From NCBI GenBank assembly GCA_964346815.1, contig CAYFWF010000002.1, positions 1 through 43,433 of the forward strand: 43,433 bases of DNA, in the 5' to 3' direction. Below, one piece after another: positions 34,967 to 43,256 of this stretch. Source of the stretch: CAYFWF01 sp964346815. GTDB lineage: Bacteria > Acidobacteriota > Aminicenantia > Aminicenantales > Aminicenantaceae. Position 1 is the stretch's first letter. Every line of letters starts with the position of its first letter. Below the pieces are notes generated by a model. That model was not told the origin of the DNA. It searched no databases and saw only the letters and a list, made by a program, of their open reading frames with translations. Both the position numbers and the translations under genes were made by a program.

Positions 34967-36955
34967 CTATCCGCCGAAGAGTGAGAAAAATTCCAAGGTG
35001 TGCTGAAGCCATGCCAGCCATTTAATCGTCCATTTGTAGGCTGCCACTCTATTAGGCTTTATAACACGGCTGTTGTTCGTCCGGTTGACATCACACACGA
35101 GTTTGAACCCAGGATCCACAATAGCTCCCTTGATTCGGGAGGGTGTTTTGTAAGAGAACTTTTTCCATCTGTACTGTCCGTTCCAACGCTCAAAAATCTC
35201 GGTACCGTCATCGAATATGACGAGTAGGTCGACCGGAACTTTAACCTCACCCAGACGCCTAACGATCACTTCAGAATGATATATTTTGGATGGGGGAGAG
35301 TGCGTATCATCCTCCTGGTATTCGCCGCCGATCCATCCCCGAGGCACTCTTTCTCTGGCATTAGTGATGCGTTCTACCGAATAATCCAGCCTTCCTGCTC
35401 CATAAACAAATTGGTCCAAGAACCAGCTCATATCCTGTCCTGCAAACTCTGAAACAACTGAATAAAAATCCTTGGGCCGGGGATGTTTGAACCAATATCT
35501 TTGGGAATAGGCTTTTATCATATCAGAAAACAAATCTTCACCCATGTATCTTTGCAGAGTCCTGAGCATTAGCTCTGCTTTGGCGTATGAATTGGCACCG
35601 TAACTGCTGCTGTTCAGGAAATGCCACGTATAGTTCTGCATGACATCCATGTTATAAGTTCGCCTGTGCCTGGAAATCCCGCTGGATTCAATCGGAATGG
35701 AAACATCCCGAAAAACAAGAGGGATTCCAAAATAGGTCCTGGAATAAAACGGTTTCCCGTAAGCTTCGTAATAGACTTCTGAATCGAGGAAAGATGTGAA
35801 TCCTTCATCCATCCAAGCGTCCTCGAATTCGTTAGAAGCTGTCAATCCGTAGAAATAACCATGGCCAAACTCATGGATCGTTACTCCTTCAGGTCGTGGA
35901 ATTCCTTTGGCACTGAGAAAGTACGCTCCGCCCGTGAAGAGGGTAGGGTATTCCATCCCTCCTGAACGGCTGTTGTAGGCGGGATCCACGCATGTAATGG
36001 TACTGTAAGGGTAATCTCCATACCATTGACTGCAGTATACGAGGGCATTTTTGACCGCCTCCATGTATCTGTCTTTCAGACCCTCGTGATAAGGCTGGAG
36101 AAGAAGCGTGATTTCTGTATATTTTTCGGGTGAGAATTCAAAACTTTCTGTAAAAACCAAATAATGAAGACTGGCCGTCCAGGCGAAGTCATGGACACAG
36201 TGCTGGTAGAATCTGTGAGTAGAGGTGCCATCTGAATTATCGGTTTTGTCGAGAAGTTCCCCTGTCGCGCCGATGATAAAAGAGGAAGGAAGTGTGATTT
36301 TAACGTCGTATGTGCCGAAATCAGCGAAAAAATTTGTAGTCGCATGGAATTGATGACAGTTCCACTTTCCCTGTTCAAAAACACCTATCTTTGGAAACCA
36401 TTGGGCAATGAAGTAATAGTCCTTGTGGACTCCGGTCCGGTGAATCGGCCGGGGAATTTTGGAAAGAAAGCGGATTTCAACATGGATTGTTTCTCCAGGC
36501 AATAAGGGTTTGGGAAGAGTGACCGAAAAAACGGTCTGGTCATAGGTATTGTCATCGTCAGGATGTCGGTATCTCAAAGCAGGCATAAGATCGATTTCCT
36601 CAAAAAGGGAATCGTCCCTTATCACTATAGATTCCAACCGGCAATATCCCCAATCATCTTTGGAATTGGCACGCACGATTCGTCCCCATCTTTGTGTTCC
36701 TTCTAAAAGGAAGTCACTCATATTGTTCTGGAAAGCATTCCAGTAGAGATGGAACCAAAGCTCATCGGCGGGAGTCTGTGTCGGGTTTGTCCAGTAAAGT
36801 ATTTCTGTACATGCAAGAGTGTTACGGTTTGTGTCCAGGTTTACCTCCAGGTCATAGCTGGCGATTTGCTCGCAAAGAAGTTCCTCGCCTGCAGATAGGG
36901 GAGCGGCGGAAAAAAAATGGAAAAACAACCACAAAATAAGAACGATTCGTCCCAA
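34967..36955 (-). CDS. Secreted M1-family zinc metallopeptidase
   Basis: A 662-residue exported aminopeptidase-like protein. The motif HEFGHGYFYG with Glu in AWMDEGFTSFLD gives canonical HExxH-x18-E, and SGGMEYPTLF is the GAMEN-equivalent exopeptidase motif, with its Glu present. The N-terminal domain is the M1 beta saddle. Start: I choose TTG 36955 because AAGGAGG sits 5 nt upstream and the product then begins with a clean signal peptide (GRIVLILWLFFHFFSAAPLS). The ATG at 36973 encodes that ribosome site and has none of its own. It should remove N-terminal residues from peptides outside the cytoplasm. Confidence 0.92.
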   Translation of the reverse strand: MGRIVLILWLFFHFFSAAPLSAGEELLCEQIASYDLEVNLDTNRNTLACTEILYWTNPTQTPADELWFHLYWNAFQNNMSDFLLEGTQRWGRIVRANSKDDWGYCRLESIVIRDDSLFEEIDLMPALRYRHPDDDNTYDQTVFSVTLPKPLLPGETIHVEIRFLSKIPRPIHRTGVHKDYYFIAQWFPKIGVFEQGKWNCHQFHATTNFFADFGTYDVKITLPSSFIIGATGELLDKTDNSDGTSTHRFYQHCVHDFAWTASLHYLVFTESFEFSPEKYTEITLLLQPYHEGLKDRYMEAVKNALVYCSQWYGDYPYSTITCVDPAYNSRSGGMEYPTLFTGGAYFLSAKGIPRPEGVTIHEFGHGYFYGLTASNEFEDAWMDEGFTSFLDSEVYYEAYGKPFYSRTYFGIPLVFRDVSIPIESSGISRHRRTYNMDVMQNYTWHFLNSSSYGANSYAKAELMLRTLQRYMGEDLFSDMIKAYSQRYWFKHPRPKDFYSVVSEFAGQDMSWFLDQFVYGAGRLDYSVERITNARERVPRGWIGGEYQEDDTHSPPSKIYHSEVIVRRLGEVKVPVDLLVIFDDGTEIFERWNGQYRWKKFSYKTPSRIKGAIVDPGFKLVCDVNRTNNSRVIKPNRVAAYKWTIKWLAWLQHTLEFFSLFGG

Positions 36956-37204
36956 TGGAGCCTCCTTTTGCATTTTAGATCGAAAGAATAGCTGTTTTGA
37001 TCCGAGAGAAGATTGACTAAACATATTTATGGAGTCCTATTATAAAACAATCATCTGAATTATTCATAACAAATGCGGATGAGTTTTGGATTTTTTTTAA
37101 AGAATATATAGATTTTTGTCTATGATAGTCATAGTCATAAATTGATTTCTTGAGCTTTCCCATGTTATAAGCAAAGGAAACGATTATAGAAACTGGAGCC
37201 ACAG

Positions 37205-37678
37205 ATGGACAAAGAATATCACGCTTACTATGATTCGCCGATAGGTCCTCTTCAAATTACCGGAACAGAAAAAGGAATAAAATCACTGCGCTTTATGGAG
37301 AAAAAATTCAAATCCGATTCTCCACTCCCACATCCCTTACGGGCTTGTCTAGATCAGCTTGATGAATATTTCAAGGGCAAGCGTAAAACATTCACACTGA
37401 AGCTCCAACTTCAAGGTACAGAATTTCAAAAAAAAGTCTGGAATCGGTTGATGCATATTCCCTATGCGAGTACGGCCTCCTACAAAGATGTCGCCCAGGC
37501 CATCGGGAATGAAAAAGCTGTCCGCGCGGTGGGAGGAGCAAACGGCCGCAATCCTATAGGAATCCTCATTCCTTGTCACCGTGTGATTGCTCATGACGGG
37601 ACACTGGGTGGGTTTGGAGGAGGGTTATGGAGAAAGGAGTGGCTTCTCAATCATGAAAAGAAATTTATTCAACCTTAG
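37205..37678 (+). CDS. ogt: Methylated-DNA--protein-cysteine methyltransferase
   Basis: A 157-residue Ogt-type repair protein. The active-site motif is IPCHRV with acceptor Cys124, preceded by the helix-turn-helix ASYKDVAQAIGNEKAVRAVGG and the asparagine hinge ANGRNPIG. It transfers alkyl groups from O6-alkylguanine to its own cysteine in a one-time reaction. The length fits Ogt rather than Ada. ATG 37205 has GGAG 7 nt upstream. It is divergent from the M1 gene and heads a run with an unknown protein and a SAM methyltransferase. Confidence 0.95.
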   Translation: MDKEYHAYYDSPIGPLQITGTEKGIKSLRFMEKKFKSDSPLPHPLRACLDQLDEYFKGKRKTFTLKLQLQGTEFQKKVWNRLMHIPYASTASYKDVAQAIGNEKAVRAVGGANGRNPIGILIPCHRVIAHDGTLGGFGGGLWRKEWLLNHEKKFIQP

Positions 37679-37716
37679 TGGAATTCTTCTCTGATAATTT
37701 TTTTGGAGGACAAATC

Positions 37717-38055
37717 ATGGCTGTAACCAGCTACAGAATCGATGCCTATTCTATCAAAATATTTGGAAAAGACAGCAAAGGCCGCAGAACGAGGTGGGGA
37801 GACCGCATGATACAGCTATATTCAGAAGGAAAAATCATTGCGCAGGCTGTTTTCGCTAGACCGAAACATGATGCCCCAGAGCCCTATTTTTCAGAAGGAA
37901 AAATCTTTTATTTTGGAGAATCAGATCAATTTGCAGATGTACTCGATCTCCTCAGGAATGAGAAGCCCGTGTACATCGCATGGGAACCTGTACACGATCC
38001 AAAGGAGCCTAACGACGGAGATGCTTATTTTTACACTGTTGCAGAGATAGATTAA
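37717..38055 (+). CDS. Hypothetical protein
   Basis: A 112-residue soluble protein that I do not recognise. It reads VTSYRIDAYSIKIFGKDSKG and later GESDQFADVLDLLRNEKPVY, with many aromatic and charged residues, likely a compact alpha/beta fold. There is no signal peptide. I start it at ATG 37717 because GGAGGA lies 6 nt upstream; a start at 37678 would overlap the ogt stop. It lies between ogt and the SAM methyltransferase gene and is probably cotranscribed with them. Confidence 0.75.
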   Translation: MAVTSYRIDAYSIKIFGKDSKGRRTRWGDRMIQLYSEGKIIAQAVFARPKHDAPEPYFSEGKIFYFGESDQFADVLDLLRNEKPVYIAWEPVHDPKEPNDGDAYFYTVAEID

Positions 38056-38066
38056 GGAAATTAACG

Positions 38067-38681
38067 ATTCGAAAAATCTACATTGGTGGATGGCTGTATG
38101 ATTTTGTCCTTGAAACATTTTTGCAAGGCATAAAAAGGCGGGTTGCAGAATATATAATCAAGTATGATTTGTTTCCGGCTGTGGATATCTGCTGTGGCAC
38201 CGGGGCTCAGTGCCATCGAATCGGAAAAACAAGTCGAAGTATCTATGGACTGGATTGGGATTTCAAGATGATACAATATGCTGCTTCCAAGTATCCCGGT
38301 CTTTTTTTTACGTGTGCGGATGCTGTTCGAATTCCCTTCAAAAGCTCTTTCTTAAAGGCTGCTGTCATTTCATATTCTCTCCATGATAAGCCTCCAAAGA
38401 TCCGCGTCAGAATGCTGGAAGAAGTCGAACGGATCTTAAGACCTGACGGGAAAGTTGTTTTCGTTGACTTTGAATTACCATGGAGCAGAAAATCGCGGAC
38501 AGGATGGCTGTTCACTTCTGGTATTGAACGAATGGCTGGCAAAAAGCATTTTGGAAATGGAAGACATTTTTTAAGTCAAGGGGGATTGCGGATATTCCTT
38601 GAGCTAAATGGCTTGGTGGAAGTTGAACGGACAGATGTAGAGTTGGCCCACACTGGTATTGTCGTGGCACGATTTTCCTGA
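38067..38681 (+). CDS. Class I SAM-dependent methyltransferase, probable ATT start
   Basis: A Rossmann-type methyltransferase. Motif I is AVDICCGTGAQC, then YGLDWDFKMIQYA, ADAVRIPFKSS, and VERILRPDGKVVFVDFE, as in UbiE/Methyltransf_11 proteins. The conventional first start is TTG 38121, but the frame is open upstream to 38013 and reads RKIYIGGWLYDFVLETFL, a typical N-terminal helix for this family. AAGGA at 38054-38058 is well placed for ATT at 38067; no ATG, GTG or TTG lies in that stretch. I therefore extend the gene to 38067 (204 residues). Substrate unknown; small or lipid targets are usual. Confidence 0.75.
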   Translation: MRKIYIGGWLYDFVLETFLQGIKRRVAEYIIKYDLFPAVDICCGTGAQCHRIGKTSRSIYGLDWDFKMIQYAASKYPGLFFTCADAVRIPFKSSFLKAAVISYSLHDKPPKIRVRMLEEVERILRPDGKVVFVDFELPWSRKSRTGWLFTSGIERMAGKKHFGNGRHFLSQGGLRIFLELNGLVEVERTDVELAHTGIVVARFS

Positions 38682-38832
38682 ATGCTCCTTTTTTTATGTA
38701 TATTCATGCAAATATCTGTTTATGTCATCTTTCATGCAGCCTAAAAAGTATATAATTATTTTATTATCAGTAATTTATATTGTTTATGGCCAAAATTTTT
38801 TACCTGATTTTTTTTGGTTTTCATCTAATATT

Positions 38833-38848
38833 TGTCGGCATGCCGACA
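38833..38848. promoter_or_regulatory. 16-bp perfect palindrome upstream of parA, parS-like or terminator
   Basis: TGTCGGCATGCCGACA reads the same on both strands. It has the length and the TGT/ACA ends of the classical parS site (TGTTTCACGTGAAACA) but a different core. It lies 75 nt before the parA start. It is followed by seven T, so it could instead be an intrinsic terminator (6-bp stem, CATG loop) for the methyltransferase gene. Confidence 0.55.
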
Positions 38849-38863
38849 TTTTTTTCTTTTTCC

Positions 38864-38898
38864 TTGCTATTTTTAAAAATTTTGTATATGTTACAAAA
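38864..38898 (+). promoter_or_regulatory. Candidate parA promoter overlapped by an inverted repeat
   Basis: TTGCTA (38864-38869), a 17-nt spacer and TATGTT (38887-38892) are 4-of-6 matches to each box. The inverted repeat TTTTGTA (38880-38886) and TACAAAA (38892-38898), 5 nt apart, covers the -10. That is where an autorepressor would bind; ParA or ParB often does this. Confidence 0.4.
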
Positions 38899-38922
38899 AA
38901 GTGAGATTATCGGAGTGAACCG

Positions 38923-39687
38923 TTGATAGTTGCAGTTACCAATCAGAAAGGAGGAGTAGGGAAGACGACTTCGGTATTAAATATTTCTGCTGCTCTTGCC
39001 TTCATGGGAAAAAGCACGCTTCTCGTGGACACTGACCCTCAAGCGCACAGCACAATATCTTGTGTTACAGATCCATCTTTGTATCCAAAATCACTATATG
39101 ATGTATTGGTAAAGAATGAAGAAAAAATTGAAGAGATCATACAAAAATCCACAGTTCCAGGATTGGATGTGGCTATTTCCAAAATATCCATGGCTAAGTT
39201 AGAGCCTACTCTTATTGGAGAAATAGACGGCCACTACAGGCTAAAAGATGTGTTAGAGCCTGTAAAGAAGAAGTATGACTTCATTATCATAGATACGCCC
39301 CCAACACTTGGATTGATCACTCTAAATTCTCTTGTAGCCGCAGACAAGATAATTATTCCCATTCAGTCGTCATATCTTTCACTCGAAGGCACGGATGACC
39401 TTCTGGAAACGATTGAAAAAGTGAAGAGAGTTACAAATCCAAAACTAGAAATCATCGGAGTGCTCATAACATTACATGACAGAAGAACGAATATATCCAA
39501 GGACGCAGTAAGAAGAATCAAAAAAGTTTTCGGCAAAAAAGTTTTTAAGACATTCATTTCGAAAAGTGTAAAACTCGAAGAAAGCCCGGCATACAAGGAA
39601 TCTATTTTTACATTTGCACCTTATTCTGTAGGGGCCATTCAATATAAAAAACTTGCTGAGGAGATTATAGGTCGTGCAAAAAACTAG
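38923..39687 (+). CDS. parA: ParA/Soj-family partition ATPase
   Basis: A 254-residue ParA with deviant Walker A KGGVGKTT (residues 9-16), the Walker A' LLVDTDPQAH and the Walker B region IIIDTPPTLG. It lacks an N-terminal HTH, so it is the short Soj type. With ParB it moves DNA carrying parS sites. The start is TTG 38923 with GGAG about 9 nt upstream. parB overlaps its end by 14 nt. It is not flanked by gidAB or rnpA, so this pair may belong to an integrated plasmid or to a moved chromosomal locus. Base composition is richer in A+T than the neighbours. Confidence 0.93.
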   Translation: MIVAVTNQKGGVGKTTSVLNISAALAFMGKSTLLVDTDPQAHSTISCVTDPSLYPKSLYDVLVKNEEKIEEIIQKSTVPGLDVAISKISMAKLEPTLIGEIDGHYRLKDVLEPVKKKYDFIIIDTPPTLGLITLNSLVAADKIIIPIQSSYLSLEGTDDLLETIEKVKRVTNPKLEIIGVLITLHDRRTNISKDAVRRIKKVFGKKVFKTFISKSVKLEESPAYKESIFTFAPYSVGAIQYKKLAEEIIGRAKN

Positions 39688-40525
39688 AAAAACGGGATTA
39701 CCGGATTCTGTCAAAATGAGACATGACAATCATTTCGTAGAACTCATCGCATCAAGGCCTAGCGGACCTAATGTAAGGATGATACCTATCGGTATGATAG
39801 ATCCGAATCCAAGACAGGCAAGAAATGAGCTTGGGGATATTAAGGAATTGATGCTATCCATAAAAGAAAAAGGCGTATTGGAACCAATACTGGTAAGACC
39901 CAAACAGGGCCGATATGAGATCATTGCAGGCGAGAGACGATATGTTGCATCGAAGATGGCTGGGCTCAGTGAAATGCCTTGCATAGAAATGAGTGTGGAA
40001 GACAATGAAGCGATGGAGTTAGCTCTTATAGAAAACCTACAGAGAAAAGATTTAGATGTTTTTGAGGAAGCTGATGGGCTAAAGACTCTGGCCGATGGTT
40101 ACGGATACAACCATAATGATATTGCGAAAAAGATTGGCAAAGCTCGATCGACCATTACTGAAATTATAAATGTCAGCAAAATTCCCGGTGAAATTAGGGA
40201 GCTCTGCAAAAAATATAACATCGTAAGCAGAAGCACTCTGATTGAAATTGCAAAGCAAAAAAACATGGATGATATGAAGAAATTAGTTCAAATGATTGGA
40301 GAACGAGAGTTAAGAAGATCCGATACAAGAGAGCTATCAAAAGAATTGAAAGGCACACCTAAAAGGGCGAAATATTTTATTTATAACTATAAACCTTTAA
40401 AGGATGATTCCTATAAATTGAGGATAGAATTCAAAAAAGAAAGCGTGAGCAAAGAAGAGATAATAGAAATTTTGAAGGAAATAATTAGTAAACTGAAATC
40501 AGGAAGCTCGATAGAAAGTAAGTGA
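39674..40525 (+). CDS. parB: ParB/Spo0J-family partition protein
   Basis: A 283-residue ParB. The N-terminal CTP-binding domain shows PNPRQAR, EPILVRPK and GERRYVASKMAGL, with LIENLQRKDLDVFEEADGL, and a central HTH (NDIAKKIGKARSTITEIINV) that would read parS. It starts at GTG 39674, inside parA, with GAGGAG about 10 nt upstream. The C-terminal dimer segment is Lys/Glu-rich. The GERRY in place of the usual GERRW/F is a minor variation. The 16-bp palindrome at 38833 is the obvious candidate binding site. Confidence 0.93.
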   Translation: MQKTRKTGLPDSVKMRHDNHFVELIASRPSGPNVRMIPIGMIDPNPRQARNELGDIKELMLSIKEKGVLEPILVRPKQGRYEIIAGERRYVASKMAGLSEMPCIEMSVEDNEAMELALIENLQRKDLDVFEEADGLKTLADGYGYNHNDIAKKIGKARSTITEIINVSKIPGEIRELCKKYNIVSRSTLIEIAKQKNMDDMKKLVQMIGERELRRSDTRELSKELKGTPKRAKYFIYNYKPLKDDSYKLRIEFKKESVSKEEIIEILKEIISKLKSGSSIESK

Positions 40526-40899
40526 TATTGAATGGTTTATAAAAGTTTACATAATATACCTTATGCGACACAATATTATCTCCAGATATAAGTAGCTGAT
40601 ATCAAATAAGATGGGAATTTCCTCAGGCTGTGGAAATCTCAATTGCCTATATTTTGTGCAGTTGTGGGCGTATTTTAAAAAATGAAGATCAGGAAATTGT
40701 CGTTCGCCAAAGAAGAAGTCATATACGTCTGTAAAAAACAACTAGAACAGAGACAATGAAGTTAATCGTGCCAGCTCATTGAGATTGTACTTGACTTGAG
40801 TGAACCTTTAATTAGTTTTAAACGTTTATTTGATTGAAATACAAAGTGGAGTTTTCAAATGATGATAAATAAACAATTCAATATAAAGCGAGGTGAGGC
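40526..40899. other. 374-nt intergenic region without a supported gene
   Basis: AT-rich in its first and last thirds. The longest frames are short and unrecognised; one plus-strand frame of about 44 codons contains EISIAYILCSCGRILKNEDQ but has no start. TTGACT at 40791-40796 has no good -10. The ribosome site AGGTGAGG for the next gene is at its right end. Confidence 0.6.
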
Positions 40900-41760
40900 A
40901 TGAAGGCCGTTTCACCGTTCACACGAAAGCTGCTTTTAGCAGGAGCATTGATCCTTTTCGCATCTAGGATTTCTATCGCCCAAAGCGAGCTACAGCGACT
41001 GCCGGCGGATCATATGGAGGGACCGCCCATGGCCGAAGTCCTGGTCTTAGGCACCTATCACATGGACAATCCCGGCCGTGATATTTTCAACCTGGAGGCC
41101 GATGATGTGCTCGCTCCCAAGCGTCAGGATGAGATCAATGAACTTCTCGATGTCTTGGCCGGCTTCCGCCCCACCAAGATTGCGATCGAAGCGGATTCTA
41201 ACAGCCCGAAAATCAAGCAGTACCAGGACTACCTCGCCGGAAAATTCGAACTCAGCCGCGATGAACGCGATCAGATCGGTTTCCGGCTCGCTAAGGAACT
41301 GAACCTGCCGAAGATTTACGGGATCGATGCGGATGGCGACTTTCCCTTCCCTGTTGTGCAGGATTACGCCAAAGCACACGGGCGTGAAAAGGAGCTGGAT
41401 TCCCTGATGGCGCAAGTGGGAAAGACGGTGCAGGAAGACAACGAATTCCTGGAGTCGCACAGCGTACTCCAAATGCTGCTGCGGATCAATTCGAGTGAGG
41501 CAGTTCGCCGTAGCCTCGCCAGCTATGCCCTATTTGCCCACTTCGGCGAAGAGTATAACTACCCAGGGGCGAGACTCCTCACAGAATGGTACAGGCGCAA
41601 CATGCGAATCCATACGCATCTTTTAAACGTCATCGAGCCTGGGGATCGTGTTCTCGTCATCTTCGGAGCAGGCCATCTCGGCCTTTTACGGAAGGCTGTG
41701 GAAGCCGACCCGACACTCAAGCTGCGCACGATCGAAGAGTTCGTGTCCGGCCGTGGATGA
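40900..41760 (+). CDS. Secreted DUF5694-domain (TraB/Tiki-like) protein
   Basis: A 286-residue exported protein (signal peptide 1 to about 27). The core begins AEVLVLGTYHMDNPG and ends VLVIFGAGHLGLLRKAVE, the two GxxH/GAGH signatures that bracket DUF5694 and related TraB/GumN folds. FRPTKIAIEADS and the central helices match too. In the related Tiki/TraB fold such residues bind metal for peptide cleavage, but activity in DUF5694 is not established as far as I know. AGGTGAGG lies close to ATG 40900. Its G+C content and codon use (CTC, GCC, CGC) are clearly higher than in parAB beside it, so it may have a different history. Confidence 0.85.
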   Translation: MKAVSPFTRKLLLAGALILFASRISIAQSELQRLPADHMEGPPMAEVLVLGTYHMDNPGRDIFNLEADDVLAPKRQDEINELLDVLAGFRPTKIAIEADSNSPKIKQYQDYLAGKFELSRDERDQIGFRLAKELNLPKIYGIDADGDFPFPVVQDYAKAHGREKELDSLMAQVGKTVQEDNEFLESHSVLQMLLRINSSEAVRRSLASYALFAHFGEEYNYPGARLLTEWYRRNMRIHTHLLNVIEPGDRVLVIFGAGHLGLLRKAVEADPTLKLRTIEEFVSGRG

Positions 41761-41782
41761 GGGCTTCGCTTTTCTTTTATAG

Positions 41783-42117
41783 TCAGTTTCTGCCTAATCT
41801 GTAAAGTTTCCAGCCGACTGCGATGAGCCAGACAGTCAAGATGGTCCACCACCAAAGGTAAGCTACGCCGATAAGAGGAAAAAGAGCCATGGCGGTGATA
41901 GCAGCGACAAATGTCGCTATGCCTAAATAAGCTATGCTTTTATGAAAGACACCCTTCAACATAACGAGAGAGAGGATCAAAATACCTGCTGCAAAGAGAC
42001 TTTCATAGATGGGATTGAAAAGGCTGAAATACCTCCTGCCTTATAGAGGCCTCTCCATGATGGATCTGGCCCTTGGTCAGCTATCATTCTTTCTTCATCT
42101 CGATTCTTATCTGACAT
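41783..42117 (-). pseudogene. Broken DUF4386-like membrane protein gene
   Basis: On the minus strand, ATG 42117 with GGAGG 8 nt upstream begins SDKNRDEERMIADQGPDPSW and RGLYKAGGIS, the usual start of DUF4386-type proteins. That frame soon stops. The other frame, entered near 42030, continues NPIYESLFAAGILILSLVML and ends LWWWTILTVWLIAVGWKLYR LGRN, the family's C-terminus. About 100 central residues are absent and the two parts are in different frames, so the gene has an internal deletion plus a frameshift. A 65-codon frame from a TTG at 41980 is the C-terminal piece only. Confidence 0.65.
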
Positions 42118-42239
42118 TTATTATCCTCCTCTTCTTTTTCTGCTGACGCCTATTGTATCACGAAATTCCAGCCAGATCTCATTTATGCAATCCCAAATAG
42201 AAGACAGCGATGAATTCCGTACTTTGCTCTCTCTGGGCC

Positions 42240-43256
42240 CTATTTTTGGACGAACTCAATAACCTTCGAAACAAACAAATCAGGCTCATCGATAAACATC
42301 ATGTGATTACTGTTCTCAAGAATGAAGTATTCTTTTTCCCCGCTCAAGTTTTGATAGCCCTTTTCCATTAGGCTGAATGGGACCATGATATCCTTCGCCC
42401 CGGCTATGATCAAAATGGGAATGCTTATTTTTTTTACTTCATCCTCGATATCTATGGTATTCAACTCACTCCACATAGCACTCCCAATCCCTATCATTTT
42501 CTTCTGCCATTCCGGATCGATGTTTTCTATTCCGGTTATCGACATCACCTTTGACATTTGGAAATTTTTAGTAATCCCATCGTTCGTTCCGTTCAACATA
42601 TTCATGATAAGCATCCGCCACACCATTCCTTCCTGAAACGTCTCATAAGGAGGAGGCCCTAATGTATCCAGTCTCTCGAGTGCCTTCTGATTATTGGTTT
42701 TCTTCGCCAATTCCAGAGCGGTGTTATAACCATTTTCTTCAAGAGAGACTGCACTGAACGCACTTGCGGCAGAAACAAACTTCTCTATATGGTGATTGTC
42801 TTCATATTCCAATAAGTACAAATATCCGAGAATTCCTCCGAATGAATGCCCTAACAAAAATATTTTATCCTTGTTGAACTTCTCTCGTAGGAATTCAACG
42901 ACATTATGGACATCTTTGACAAACTGCTCGATTGTGAGCGTATCGACCGGAACCGCAGGAGATTTACATGTATTGCGTTGATGGAGATATCCTACGACAA
43001 AGTGTTTTTCAAGTTCCGGCCCTGCATATGCCTGAAAACTCAAAGGGCCTGTCAATTCACCGGGACCTCCATGAAGAAAAAGCAGCACCGGATTACCGAA
43101 ATTCTGCCCTCGAACTTTGATGTACAGTTCTTCCCCGCCTGATTTGACGAAGAACTCGTCATCGATTGCATCATCCCTATCCATTGAATAAACACTGTTT
43201 GAGATAACAATTACAAAAAGTATGAAAAAAAGACATTTTTTATGCTTCATTGGCAA
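42240..43256 (-). CDS. Secreted alpha/beta hydrolase, prolyl-iminopeptidase-like
   Basis: A 338-residue alpha/beta-fold hydrolase with a signal peptide (about 1-24). HGGPG at 62-66 is the oxyanion motif of the prolyl iminopeptidase group, GHSFGG holds nucleophile Ser138, GAKDIMVP the acid, and SNHMMFID the catalytic His. The family's DQRGxGxS is changed to LHQRNTCKS here, so substrate choice may differ. Start: TTG 43256 has AGGAG 6 nt upstream; the in-frame ATG at 43250 is 12 nt away and would give almost the same protein. It may cut N-terminal proline or small esters outside the cytoplasm. Confidence 0.87.
   Translation of the reverse strand: MPMKHKKCLFFILFVIVISNSVYSMDRDDAIDDEFFVKSGGEELYIKVRGQNFGNPVLLFLHGGPGELTGPLSFQAYAGPELEKHFVVGYLHQRNTCKSPAVPVDTLTIEQFVKDVHNVVEFLREKFNKDKIFLLGHSFGGILGYLYLLEYEDNHHIEKFVSAASAFSAVSLEENGYNTALELAKKTNNQKALERLDTLGPPPYETFQEGMVWRMLIMNMLNGTNDGITKNFQMSKVMSITGIENIDPEWQKKMIGIGSAMWSELNTIDIEDEVKKISIPILIIAGAKDIMVPFSLMEKGYQNLSGEKEYFILENSNHMMFIDEPDLFVSKVIEFVQK

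Noticed and set aside
40547..40741. 64-codon minus-strand frame after parB
   Set aside because: No ribosome site and no recognisable protein; aromatic-rich text typical of AT-rich noise.
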